A stretch of DNA of 64,000 nt from an uncultured Tenacibaculum sp. (lineage in GTDB: Bacteria > Bacteroidota > Bacteroidia > Flavobacteriales > Flavobacteriaceae): NCBI RefSeq assembly GCF_947495995.1, contig NZ_CANMAX010000012.1, positions 1 to 64,000 of the forward strand. The letters are read 5' to 3'. The notes beneath the pieces are model-generated. The model saw only the letters and a program-made list of their open reading frames with translations. It was not told the origin of the DNA and did no database searches. Every line of letters begins with the position of its first letter. Within the stretch, counting starts at the first letter, position 1. Both the position numbers and the translations under genes were made by a program. Positions 9,041 to 16,419 of the stretch are shown here, in pieces.

Positions 9041-9074
9041 AGACATAAAGCACTTTAATGTCTTTCTTCGCGAA
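9041..9074 (-). promoter_or_regulatory. Conserved GG-peptide leader element (TTCGCGAA + hairpin)
   Basis: On the transcribed minus strand: TTCGCGAA (9074-9067) followed by a hairpin with arms AGACAT / ATGTCT (plus-strand 9041-9046 and 9058-9063), extendable inward with AAA/TTT pairs. The palindrome begins 69 bp upstream of the start codon at 8998. The same arrangement occurs before two other GG-peptide units. Confidence 0.6.
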
Positions 9075-9261
9075 AAATAGATTGAGAATACTATTGCAAT
9101 AATTTTCTTTTCCACTTCAAAGAAAAAACAACCATTAAAATTTTACAAAATGTACATTCATAATTTTATAAATTTAGTGGCTTCAACAAACTAAAAATCA
9201 ACAGAATCAAGTACTACAAGCTTAATAGAACTAAAACCTATATTTATAAATTTATGTGTTT

Positions 9262-9285
9262 AGAGATATTCTTATCTCTTTTTTT
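9262..9285 (+). terminator. Terminator-like hairpin upstream of the TPR/AraC regulator
   Basis: Stem AGAGATA (9262-9268) / TATCTCT (9273-9279), 4-base loop, T run 9279-9285. No upstream plus-strand gene is visible for it to terminate, so it may be an attenuator in the 5' leader of the gene at 9333 or the end of an unannotated small RNA. Confidence 0.55.
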
Positions 9286-9332
9286 ATAATTTAAAATGTT
9301 ACGTTAGCTATTACTAGCCTACTTATTAGTAT

Positions 9333-10109
9333 ATGAAACACGCCTCTATTTTAATTATTGCTATTTATTTTTCTATTACGAATTGTTATACTCAAAATGA
9401 AAACTTTAGATTATTTGATTCTTTTGAAAGTTTAACTGGATTCTCTTTATATCAAGTATTAGAAAACCATCAACAGAAAAACTATAAATCAATTGAGAAC
9501 ATTGTAGATATAATAACCTACAATATTGAAAAAACTAATAATTATCAATTGAAAGGAGACCTTCTTTTTTTAGAAGCATTTATTAGTATGAAAAAAGGAG
9601 AAAAAGCTTATCGATTAGCTTTAAAGAACTATGAAAAATTTGCCGAATCTAAACTTATAAACTATCCATATAAAGCAAAACTACATCTCTTAACAGCTTA
9701 TAAAACGTATTTTAGAGGAAAATGGTCAGAATCATTAAATCAATTTGATCGTAGTTTAGAACTTGCAATAATAGAAAAAGATCAAGTTGCAGAAATTATT
9801 TCAAAACTATATAAAGCCTATATTTTTTCTTTTACAATAGATAAAACTAAAGGTTTAAATGATCTAAAAAAACTATATAATGAATTAGAAACAAAAAAAG
9901 TTACAGAGGATATTAATAAGGATATTTTAATCTATAAATCAAGAACACTTGAGTTAATTTTACGTCATTATATATTAAATGAACCACAAAAAATAGATTC
10001 AATTGTTAAGTATAACAAAATCTATAGTTCAAAAATCAGAACTATAAATGATACTTTATTTCTTCCAAGAATGTTTCTTTTAAATGCATATACCTGCAAG
10101 ATTAAATAA
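9333..10109 (+). CDS. N-terminal fragment of a TPR/AraC-type sensor-regulator (frameshifted)
   Basis: 258 residues: signal sequence (MKHASILIIAIYFSITNCYTQ) then helical TPR-like repeats with no DNA-binding domain. Family knowledge: Flavobacteria carry many proteins of roughly 550 residues with signal, TPRs, one membrane helix and a cytoplasmic AraC helix-turn-helix. Here the frame stops at 10107-10109, while the missing half continues in the +1 frame from 10084. The simplest reading is one inserted base near 10098-10106, in ATTAAATAATAAAAGG. The fragment could still make a truncated periplasmic protein. A sequencing error or programmed frameshift cannot be excluded. It lies beside, and divergent from, the GG-peptide operon. 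Confidence 0.7.
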   Translation: MKHASILIIAIYFSITNCYTQNENFRLFDSFESLTGFSLYQVLENHQQKNYKSIENIVDIITYNIEKTNNYQLKGDLLFLEAFISMKKGEKAYRLALKNYEKFAESKLINYPYKAKLHLLTAYKTYFRGKWSESLNQFDRSLELAIIEKDQVAEIISKLYKAYIFSFTIDKTKGLNDLKKLYNELETKKVTEDINKDILIYKSRTLELILRHYILNEPQKIDSIVKYNKIYSSKIRTINDTLFLPRMFLLNAYTCKIK

Positions 10110-11010
10110 TAAAAGGGTCTCTGAAAATTATTTAGATAAGGCTAAAAATAATCAGCAGAATTATTTTAATCATTTTATCCTAGTTAGCACGTACTTTCAT
10201 CAAAATGAATTTTATAAAACTATTTTGACCATTGAAAGCCATAAGGACTTTAAAAATATAAATAACGAAGATTATCCATGGCTAAGTCCTGAATTTTTAC
10301 TTTTAGCTAAAGCTTATGAAAAAATACAAGATTTTAAAAGTTCAAGTTTCTATTACAATCATCATAATAAAGCTAAGAAAGAGCTAAACAATCTTTTAGA
10401 TTCAGTTTCACAAGTAATACGAGAAAATGAAAGAGTAAATTATAAATATCAATTACAAAAACTCAATATCGAAAAAAACGATACTTCGCATAAAATTGAT
10501 TATTTAAATATTATCATTAGTCTATTAGTAGTAAGCTTATTAATTTCTATCTTATATTTTTACTACGACAAGAAAACAAAAGAAAAATTACATATACTCT
10601 CAATACAGAATTTAATTAAAATTCAAGCAAAAACAGAAAAAAAGAAAGAAGTAACAATAAAACCCGAAATTGTTAAATACATAATTGAAGCTTTAAAAGT
10701 ATTAGAAAAAACTAAGTTCTTTTTGGATATCAATTGTAATGCTTACAATACTGCAAAAAAAATAAATACGAATACTACTTATCTATCAAAAGCTATTAAT
10801 TCACATTATAAAAAAAGTTTTAATGAATATATAAATACTTTAAGAATAGAATACGTTGTGAAAAAACTTGAATATGATAAAAAATATAAGAATTATAGTA
10901 TTGCAAGTATAGCTAATGAATTAGGCTATAAAAGTTCTGATTCATTTAGAAAAGCTTTTAAAAAACACACAGGGTATCTTCCTTCAAACTATATAAAAAC
11001 TATGATTTAA
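10084..11010 (+). CDS. C-terminal fragment of the TPR/AraC-type regulator (TPR end, TM helix, HTH)
   Basis: 308 residues in the frame +1 to the preceding fragment. Content: residual TPR-like helices, one membrane segment near residues 137-160 (YLNIIISLLVVSLLISILYFYY), a linker, and a C-terminal AraC-type DNA-binding domain (about 210-308, with IANELGYKSSDSFRKAFKKHTGYLPSNYI). The ATG at 10084 is merely the first in frame and is unlikely to be a native start, because the protein picks up in mid-TPR. Joined to 9333-10109 it gives a protein of usual size and order. If really broken, the DNA-binding half would have lost its sensor. The stop lies 1 bp from the converging GDPD gene. Confidence 0.72.
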   Translation: MHIPARLNNKRVSENYLDKAKNNQQNYFNHFILVSTYFHQNEFYKTILTIESHKDFKNINNEDYPWLSPEFLLLAKAYEKIQDFKSSSFYYNHHNKAKKELNNLLDSVSQVIRENERVNYKYQLQKLNIEKNDTSHKIDYLNIIISLLVVSLLISILYFYYDKKTKEKLHILSIQNLIKIQAKTEKKKEVTIKPEIVKYIIEALKVLEKTKFFLDINCNAYNTAKKINTNTTYLSKAINSHYKKSFNEYINTLRIEYVVKKLEYDKKYKNYSIASIANELGYKSSDSFRKAFKKHTGYLPSNYIKTMI

Positions 11011-11011
11011 C

Positions 11012-11923
11012 TTATTGTTTATTTAAAACCTTTGCCACTTCTAAAGGACGATCTGTAGCTATAATATTAGCTCCATTTTTTATATAGGTTAAGTATATAC
11101 TATCATCTCCTTTAGCAACAGCACTTTTATCAAGGTTTCCTAAAGTTCCTAAAATCGTTTTAATTCCTTTTTCTTTAAGTTTTTCGTAATGAGTTAATTC
11201 TGGTTGACGAGTTCCTACAAAACCTAATAATTTATCTGCTGGTAAATTTGCTTTCTCTATTTGCTCTAATGCACCGTCGTTTCCTGCAGAAACAGAAATC
11301 ATAACTTCTTTATTTAAACTATGTACCAAAGTAGCATCGTTAACACTATATGTAATAATGGCTGCATAATCTATAGCTTTATGTTTTTCAACAGCTGCTA
11401 TTACTTTTTCAAAAGGAACTCCTCTCTTAATATCTAAAGTAAATAATACTTTGTTTTTACCCCAAGTTAGAACCTCGTCTAATGTTGGGATTTTGAACTC
11501 AGTAATATTTCCTTCATTATCTACTAACTTTAAACCTTGTAATTCTTTATAAGTTTTATCCTGAATTGGTCCTTCTCCATTTGTTGTTCTATTTAACTTA
11601 TTATCATGCATTAATACTAAAACACTGTCTTTAGACATAGCCACATCGCATTCAATAACCACAGAAGCTTGTTCTGCTACATTATTAAAAGTTTCAATAG
11701 CATTTTCTGGAAAACCTGGATAAGGTCCTCCCCTATGTGCACTTATTAAAGGAACTGGATTTTTTTTCCAAGCTTCAAAAGAAGTAATTATATCAAGATT
11801 TTTCTTGCTTGAATTAACTTTCTCTACTTTTTCAATTTCAGCTTTTTTTGTTTCCTTGTTTTTACAATTAACAACGAATAAGCTTATTAAAAATACCGGA
11901 ATTATAAGTTTTAAAAATTTCAT
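11012..11923 (-). CDS. Glycerophosphodiester phosphodiesterase lipoprotein
   Basis: 303 residues; lipoprotein signal with Cys20 (FVVNC). GDPD-fold catalytic residues are visible: H63-R64 (SAHRGG), E91 and D93 (IECDVAMSKD) and H106 (LMHDNKLNRTT), plus the late ATDRP region. Family reaction: hydrolysis of glycerophosphodiesters to glycerol 3-phosphate and an alcohol with a divalent metal. It would act at the periplasmic face of a membrane. Its 3' end converges on the AraC fragment with a 1-bp gap. An unusual lysine/glutamate stretch (25-45) links the lipid anchor to the domain. Confidence 0.9.
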   Translation of the reverse strand: MKFLKLIIPVFLISLFVVNCKNKETKKAEIEKVEKVNSSKKNLDIITSFEAWKKNPVPLISAHRGGPYPGFPENAIETFNNVAEQASVVIECDVAMSKDSVLVLMHDNKLNRTTNGEGPIQDKTYKELQGLKLVDNEGNITEFKIPTLDEVLTWGKNKVLFTLDIKRGVPFEKVIAAVEKHKAIDYAAIITYSVNDATLVHSLNKEVMISVSAGNDGALEQIEKANLPADKLLGFVGTRQPELTHYEKLKEKGIKTILGTLGNLDKSAVAKGDDSIYLTYIKNGANIIATDRPLEVAKVLNKQ

Positions 11924-12117
11924 ATGCGCACTTTACTATGTGAATAAACGAGTAAAATTAAAGCTCTTTTACTGAATAAAAAACAATCTTAACATTATGT
12001 TTAAGTAAAGAATAGTTCAGTAAATTCAATATTTAGAGTTGTTTTTATCTATCAATTTAGATCTAATTTCTCTATTGAATTCAGTTTTAGTATTTTTAAG
12101 GTCTCAAATTATTTTTT

Positions 12118-13290
12118 ATGAAAAAGTTATTGTTGTTATTCTTCCCTATTATTTCTTTTGCACAATTAAATACTGAGGTATATTTATTTGATATCAAAAA
12201 AAAAGGTAAAGAATGGAAAGTAACTAATGGTAGAAATATTTCTAATAATAAAGCTTACGATAATCAACCGCATTTCTACGACGATTTTACTGTAATATTT
12301 TCTTCTACCAGAAATAAACAAACAGATATTGCTAAATACGATATTAGAACCGGATCTGTAACTTTTATAAATAATACACCTAATGGTGGTGAGTATTCTC
12401 CTCAGAGAATACCAAATTCTAAAAATGTTTCTGCTGTTCGATTAGATAAAGACGGAAAACAACGTTTTTATGAATACAATATTAACACAGGAAAAGATAA
12501 AGAATTGATCAAAGATTTAGTGATCGCTTATCCTTTGTGGTACGATAATAACACTGTTGTTTCTTCAGCCATTGTTAGTGATTCTTTAGAATTGAATGTG
12601 AGTAATATTAAAACACAAAAAAACACGCCTATTTTTAAAAATGTAGGACGTTCTTTTCATAAAATTCCAAATTCTGACCTGGTTAGTTTCATGAAGAAAA
12701 ATGGTGGTAGATGGGATATTTGGTCTTTGAACCCTAAAACATTAGAAACGAAATTAATTACCAGTACAATTGAAAATCAAGATGTATGCTGGTTACCTGA
12801 CGGAACTTTATTAATTCCTAGTAAGAATGTAATTTTTAAATATCACCCGAAGAAAGATCAAGGATGGTCTTTATTTTACAGATCAACAAACGAAGAAATT
12901 AATAACATTACTAGAATTACTGTAAGTGATGATGGTTCACAAATTGCTTTTGTTGCTGAAGAATCTCCAAGACATATCGTTCAAAAACAATTAGAAGCTT
13001 ACAACAAAAGAGATTTAAAAACATTTCTTTCTACTTTTAGCGATGATGTAAAAGTGTATACATATTTAGATAAACTTAATTATCAAGGTAAAGAGAAAAT
13101 GAAAATGGTTTACGGACCAATGTTTAAAACCGTAAAAGATTTACACTGCAAGATTTTAAATCGAATTATTAAAGGAAATAAAGTTATAGATGAAGAACAA
13201 GTTACCGTAAATGGTAAAAGCTTTAAAACTGTAGCTATTTATGAAGTTAATAACGGTAAAATTACAACTGTTCGATTCTTACGACAATAA
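12118..13290 (+). CDS. Exported TolB-like propeller fused to a SnoaL/NTF2-like domain
   Basis: 390 residues with a short signal peptide (MKKLLLLFFPIISFAQ). Residues about 25-290 show TolB/WD40-like PD40 repeats (FYDDFTVIFSSTRNKQTDIAKYD, ISDDGSQIAF-like). From about 293 (HIVQKQLEAYNKRDLKTFLSTFSDDVKVY) the sequence has the classic SnoaL/DUF4440 start and ends with an NGKITTVRF strand. Both modules are recognisable; the substrate is unknown and no enzyme activity can be assigned. It is divergent from the GDPD gene, with a 194-bp spacer. Confidence 0.78.
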   Translation: MKKLLLLFFPIISFAQLNTEVYLFDIKKKGKEWKVTNGRNISNNKAYDNQPHFYDDFTVIFSSTRNKQTDIAKYDIRTGSVTFINNTPNGGEYSPQRIPNSKNVSAVRLDKDGKQRFYEYNINTGKDKELIKDLVIAYPLWYDNNTVVSSAIVSDSLELNVSNIKTQKNTPIFKNVGRSFHKIPNSDLVSFMKKNGGRWDIWSLNPKTLETKLITSTIENQDVCWLPDGTLLIPSKNVIFKYHPKKDQGWSLFYRSTNEEINNITRITVSDDGSQIAFVAEESPRHIVQKQLEAYNKRDLKTFLSTFSDDVKVYTYLDKLNYQGKEKMKMVYGPMFKTVKDLHCKILNRIIKGNKVIDEEQVTVNGKSFKTVAIYEVNNGKITTVRFLRQ

Positions 13291-13292
13291 AA

Positions 13293-13323
13293 AACTTCTG
13301 ATTTTCATGGAGAATCAGAAGTT
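13293..13323. terminator. Bidirectional terminator
   Basis: Perfect 11-bp stem AACTTCTGATT (13293-13303) / AATCAGAAGTT (13313-13323). Read on the minus strand it is followed by a T run, so it mainly ends the small gene at 13351-13620; it may also serve the plus-strand propeller gene. Confidence 0.75.
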
Positions 13324-13350
13324 AAGAAATGTATTAATTTGAAGAGTCTT

Positions 13351-13620
13351 TTAATTTTTCTCTTTTTTTAATATCGTAGTATCGTCATTTTTCTTTTTTA
13401 CTTTTGACTTCGCTTTAACGATTTTTAATGTTTTTGCTCTTGGATCTTGATTTCTTGTTGTTTTTGCCTGAACTAAAGTTTTTTTCTTCTGTTCACTTTT
13501 TTTAACAACAGCTGTTTTCTTAACTACTTTTTTTACTTCTTTTTGTTTTGTTTCTTGAGCATTTACTAATATAAAAGAACCTAGTAAACATGCTACAAGC
13601 AAACCTTTAGAATATTTCAT
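13351..13620 (-). CDS. Small exported lysine-rich protein
   Basis: 89 residues: signal peptide (MKYSKGLLVACLLGSFILVNAQ), then an extremely basic, low-complexity tail of Lys, Val, Thr and Gln with no cysteines or aromatic core. No family recognised. The signal peptide is similar in style to that of the 227-residue Lys/Glu-rich protein upstream on the same strand. It might coat nucleic acid or acidic polysaccharide at the surface, but that is only charge-based speculation. Confidence 0.65.
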   Translation of the reverse strand: MKYSKGLLVACLLGSFILVNAQETKQKEVKKVVKKTAVVKKSEQKKKTLVQAKTTRNQDPRAKTLKIVKAKSKVKKKNDDTTILKKEKN

Positions 13621-13753
13621 ATGCTTTAGTGATTTGTTTGAAGTCTTTCGTTATTAATCGCTACAAAACTTCAAAGGGGTTGTCTTCTATTAATTGTTAT
13701 GTTTAAATATAACAATTTTTAATTATAAAACACTGATTTTAAAACCAATAAAA

Positions 13754-13777
13754 AAGCACCTAAATATTTAGGTGCTT
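13754..13777. terminator. Terminator palindrome
   Basis: Perfect 24-bp palindrome (AAGCACCTAAAT / ATTTAGGTGCTT). On the minus strand it runs into a T tract, ending the 14482-13799 transcript. Confidence 0.8.
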
Positions 13778-13798
13778 GACTTTTGTAAATATAAAATC

Positions 13799-14482
13799 TT
13801 ATTCTTCTTTTTTCTTAGAGCTTAGTTTCTCTAACTTTTCTTCGCTCTTGGCTAATTTAGATTTCATCTTCAACACTTTTTCATCGTGCTTTTGAATTCT
13901 CTCTTGAATCTTAGTAACCTTTGCCATCTTCTCATTATACTGCTCTTCAGTAATTTCTCCAGATGATTTCTGAGCTTCTAAACGTTCCTTAGTTTTAGCT
14001 ATTTTAGTTTTAGCTTTTATATTTTTTTCTTCGTAAAAAGCAATCTTCTCTTTTTTATTTTCAATTCTTTGTTGAACTGCATTTGCTTTTTCGTTCTTAT
14101 AAGCTTTTTTCTTAGCTTTTAATTCTTTACGTTTTTCTTTAGTAGCTTCTTTATAAGTTGCCAACTTTTCTTTTAATTCAGGATTCGCTTCTAAGTACGC
14201 CTTTTTTTCTTCTTTAGACATACCTTTCATCTTTTCTTTATGAGCTCCTAAAATTTCATTTTTCTCTTCTTTCAGCTTTTTCTTCTCTGCTTTAATCTCA
14301 GCCTTTTTCTCTTTAAGTTCTTTTTTCTTTTCCTTCATCTCTGCCTTCTTTTCTTTCATGGCAGCTTTTTTCTCTTTAGCTAGTTCTTTTCTAGCTTTCT
14401 TTTCTGCTTTTGATTGCTGAGCTGATGTTGTACTTATAAAACCAATAAGAAAAACAACTAATATATATTTTGAAAATTTCAT
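13799..14482 (-). CDS. Exported Lys/Glu-rich coiled-coil protein
   Basis: 227 residues: signal peptide (MKFSKYILVVFLIGFISTTSAQQ) followed by an almost continuous charged helix dominated by Lys, Glu and Ala (units such as EKKAEMKEKKKELKEKK). A short break (ANPELKEKLATYKEA) lies near residues 98-112. It has no enzyme motif. It follows the small lipoprotein gene by 10 bp and is probably in the ECF sigma operon. Similar periplasmic coiled coils bind cell wall or divalent ions, but no specific homology is claimed. Confidence 0.72.
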   Translation of the reverse strand: MKFSKYILVVFLIGFISTTSAQQSKAEKKARKELAKEKKAAMKEKKAEMKEKKKELKEKKAEIKAEKKKLKEEKNEILGAHKEKMKGMSKEEKKAYLEANPELKEKLATYKEATKEKRKELKAKKKAYKNEKANAVQQRIENKKEKIAFYEEKNIKAKTKIAKTKERLEAQKSSGEITEEQYNEKMAKVTKIQERIQKHDEKVLKMKSKLAKSEEKLEKLSSKKKEE

Positions 14483-14492
14483 ATTCTTTATT

Positions 14493-14699
14493 TTATAAGT
14501 TATCTAATGCTTTTAATTCATTTTCTATTTCATCAGCTTCTTTCTGTAGCGATTCTACATCTTGATCTACTTCTTTGTCAACTGCTTCTATTTTTTGTTC
14601 TAGTTCAACTGCTTTTTTCTTCTCTTCCTCTGCTTTCTTATCTCCGCAAGCAAGAGCTATAAATGAAAAAGCTAGTACGATTAAAAAGTTTTTTTTCAT
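14493..14699 (-). CDS. Small lipoprotein with a coiled coil
   Basis: 68 residues: lipoprotein signal with lipobox ALAC (Cys18), then one charged amphipathic helix rich in Glu and Lys with heptad-like Val/Leu/Ile spacing. It resembles a Braun-type lipoprotein in architecture, although no C-terminal Lys for peptidoglycan linkage is present (the end is KALDNL). It lies 10 bp upstream of the Lys/Glu-rich protein and about 105 bp after the sigma-partner gene, on the same strand. Confidence 0.72.
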   Translation of the reverse strand: MKKNFLIVLAFSFIALACGDKKAEEEKKKAVELEQKIEAVDKEVDQDVESLQKEADEIENELKALDNL

Positions 14700-14804
14700 A
14701 AGGATTATTCTTTTAGTTATTCCTGTGAATATAAACTTTTTTTAACAGATTTTAACAAAAAGACTTAATCAAAACAAAACCATAACATTTTAATAAACAA
14801 AAAC

Positions 14805-15221
14805 TTAAACCTTAAACATAGATTCAAATCGTTTTTTCAAGAAATAAAATTGACCTAAAACTAAAAATGAAATCAGAACTAATACATAGGTCATATTAGT
14901 TGATAATGATATCAAATTCAAATTACTGAATAGAGATATTTCTGGAAGTTCGAAACTAATGTTCAACTTAGGAAACATTGCAGATGGAGATAGACTTAAA
15001 ACATATAAAATAACTACTATAAAAACCACTAATAAAGCATACCAAACTCTATTAGATATTAAAGGTGTATACTCAAAAGTTAAAGCTTTTTGAGTCTCTT
15101 CCTCTAAAATAACATTCATAATGTTATTGGTAAAATCAATTGACGGAACTTCTTGTTCAATCTCCTTTATGTACTTTTCGTGAAACGAATCTAATGCTTC
15201 AAAATCTTTATTATCTTCCAT
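14805..15221 (-). CDS. Small two-helix membrane protein, candidate anti-sigma partner
   Basis: About 138 residues from ATG 15221; a TTG 9 bp upstream is disfavoured. A soluble N-terminal region (about 1-55, acidic) is followed by two membrane segments near residues 60-80 and 105-127. The start overlaps the end of the ECF sigma gene by 11 bp, so the two are translationally coupled. By position it is probably the anti-sigma or sensory partner, but no zinc-binding anti-sigma HxxxCxxC motif is visible, so the role is inferred from context only. Confidence 0.65.
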   Translation of the reverse strand: MEDNKDFEALDSFHEKYIKEIEQEVPSIDFTNNIMNVILEEETQKALTFEYTPLISNRVWYALLVVFIVVILYVLSLSPSAMFPKLNISFELPEISLFSNLNLISLSTNMTYVLVLISFLVLGQFYFLKKRFESMFKV

Positions 15222-15792
15222 AATTATCAATTAATTCAGAAGTTACACTTCTATTAATTATTGCTAATAATTTCTTTCTTCCTCTATGCAATGTAACTTT
15301 AATATTCGCTACTGATAATGTAGTTACTTCTTGTATTTCTTTTAAACTAAACTCATCAAAATAAAACATCCATAACAAAGAACGTTCTTGCTCTGGTAAT
15401 TTTTGTAAACAACCTTTCAATAATTTAGATCGTTCTTCTTTATCTATTTTAGTTAAAATATCATCTGTACTTTTAACTTTATTTTCAGTTACTTCATCAA
15501 TAGTAGCTGTAAGATATCTTTTTTCATTTTTCTTCACAACATCTAAACAATTTCTATAAGCAATCTTATATAGCCAAGTAGAAAATTTAGATTCTCCTTT
15601 AAATTTACTCAAATTTTTATAAGCTTTTATAAAAGTATCTTGAGAAACTTCTTCTGCCTCTTCCCTATTGTTTAACATTTTAAAAGCTAAACTAAAGACC
15701 ATTACCTTATACTTTTCTATTAAAAAAGAAAAAGCATTTGTTTCACCTGCTAAGGTTTTAGTTATGTATTTTTGGTCCTTGTTGATAGTCAT
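15211..15792 (-). CDS. ECF-family RNA polymerase sigma factor
   Basis: About 193 residues from the ATG (MTINKDQKY). An upstream TTG extension would start inside the promoter and is rejected. Sigma region 2 is clear (AFSFLIEKYKVMVFSLAFKML ... EEVSQDTFIKAYKNLSKF ... FSTWLYKIAYR), and region 4 at the C-terminus has the YFDEFSLKEIQEV ... NIKVTLHRGRKKL helix-turn-helix. It opens an operon with the overlapping membrane protein and probably the coiled-coil genes beyond. A TGTAACC/CTGTCT promoter-like pair lies immediately upstream, suggesting autoregulation with an almost leaderless transcript. Confidence 0.93.
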   Translation of the reverse strand: MTINKDQKYITKTLAGETNAFSFLIEKYKVMVFSLAFKMLNNREEAEEVSQDTFIKAYKNLSKFKGESKFSTWLYKIAYRNCLDVVKKNEKRYLTATIDEVTENKVKSTDDILTKIDKEERSKLLKGCLQKLPEQERSLLWMFYFDEFSLKEIQEVTTLSVANIKVTLHRGRKKLLAIINRSVTSELIDNYGR

Positions 15793-15799
15793 TTCCCGT

Positions 15800-15827
15800 A
15801 AGACAGCGAACAATTTAAAAAGGTTAC
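15800..15827 (-). promoter_or_regulatory. Putative ECF promoter for the sigma operon
   Basis: On the minus strand: TGTAACC (15827-15821), 15-bp spacer, CTGTCT (15805-15800). The same two boxes at the same spacing occur on the opposite strand 60 bp away. The ATG follows within about 10 bases of the second box, implying a very short or absent 5' leader. Confidence 0.65.
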
Positions 15828-15859
15828 AAAAAAATTAAAAATCTTTTTTAGAAAAAAAC

Positions 15860-15887
15860 TGTAACCTTTTTTAAAATCATACTGTCT
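15860..15887 (+). promoter_or_regulatory. Putative ECF promoter for the divergent membrane gene
   Basis: TGTAACC (15860-15866), 15-bp spacer, CTGTCT (15882-15887), followed 41 bp later by the ATG at 15929. Box sequence and spacing match the minus-strand copy, so both probably use the adjacent ECF sigma. Confidence 0.65.
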
Positions 15888-15928
15888 CAACTACAAACAC
15901 ATTAAAAATCATTTAAAATATATTACAT

Positions 15929-16324
15929 ATGGAAGTAGTTATCGTATTTCTTTCTTTTTTCTCAGTAGTCTTCGGAATTTTCTACCTGTTTTATTCTACA
16001 AGAAATAGAGAACGTTTAGCTTTAATTGAAAAAGGAATGGAAGCTAAAATATTTGCTAAAGGAGAAATTAAAAAATCAACATTAACAGGAAGAATTATCA
16101 TACTTAATTTCGCTTTATTACTAATGGGAATTGGAGTTGGTATTTTATTAGGATCTATTTTAAGTTACCATTTTGCTAGTCCGCCTAAAAACTTTATCGA
16201 TGGTAGAATCGAACAACAAGTTAGAATTTCGGCTGAAGTTTTTTATACCTCTTCTATCTTTTTATGTGGTGGTGGAGCATTACTTTTAGGTTTCTATCTT
16301 ACAAAAAGATTAGATAAAGAATAA
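15929..16324 (+). CDS. Small membrane protein (DUF6249-like)
   Basis: 131 residues with hydrophobic segments near residues 3-23, 57-82 and 107-125, and a conserved-looking cytoplasmic stretch (NRERLALIEKGMEA). This pattern is typical of the small DUF6249-type proteins often found next to ECF sigma genes in Bacteroidota; the assignment is from memory and moderate. It is divergent from the sigma gene and shares the putative ECF promoter, so it is probably a member of the sigma regulon. A terminator follows. Confidence 0.72.
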   Translation: MEVVIVFLSFFSVVFGIFYLFYSTRNRERLALIEKGMEAKIFAKGEIKKSTLTGRIIILNFALLLMGIGVGILLGSILSYHFASPPKNFIDGRIEQQVRISAEVFYTSSIFLCGGGALLLGFYLTKRLDKE

Positions 16325-16351
16325 AATTAAACATCATTATAGAATCTGTTT

Positions 16352-16384
16352 AAGGGAATGTATTAAAAATGCATTCCCTTTTTT
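16352..16384 (+). terminator. Rho-independent terminator
   Basis: Stem AAGGGAATG (16352-16360) / CATTCCCTT (16372-16380), 11-base loop, T run to 16384. It ends the DUF6249-like gene. Confidence 0.85.
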
Positions 16385-16419
16385 CTTTTGTATTTTTAGA
16401 AAAACAAACTTAATTACAA

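Larger units (their letters stand above)
8999..9332. other. 334-bp intergenic region between GG peptides and the split regulator
   Basis: Divergent region. The minus side carries the GG-peptide leader element (9041-9074). The plus side holds a terminator-like hairpin at 9262-9285 before the regulator start at 9333. The middle (about 9080-9260) is very AT-rich with no recognisable gene. Confidence 0.6.
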
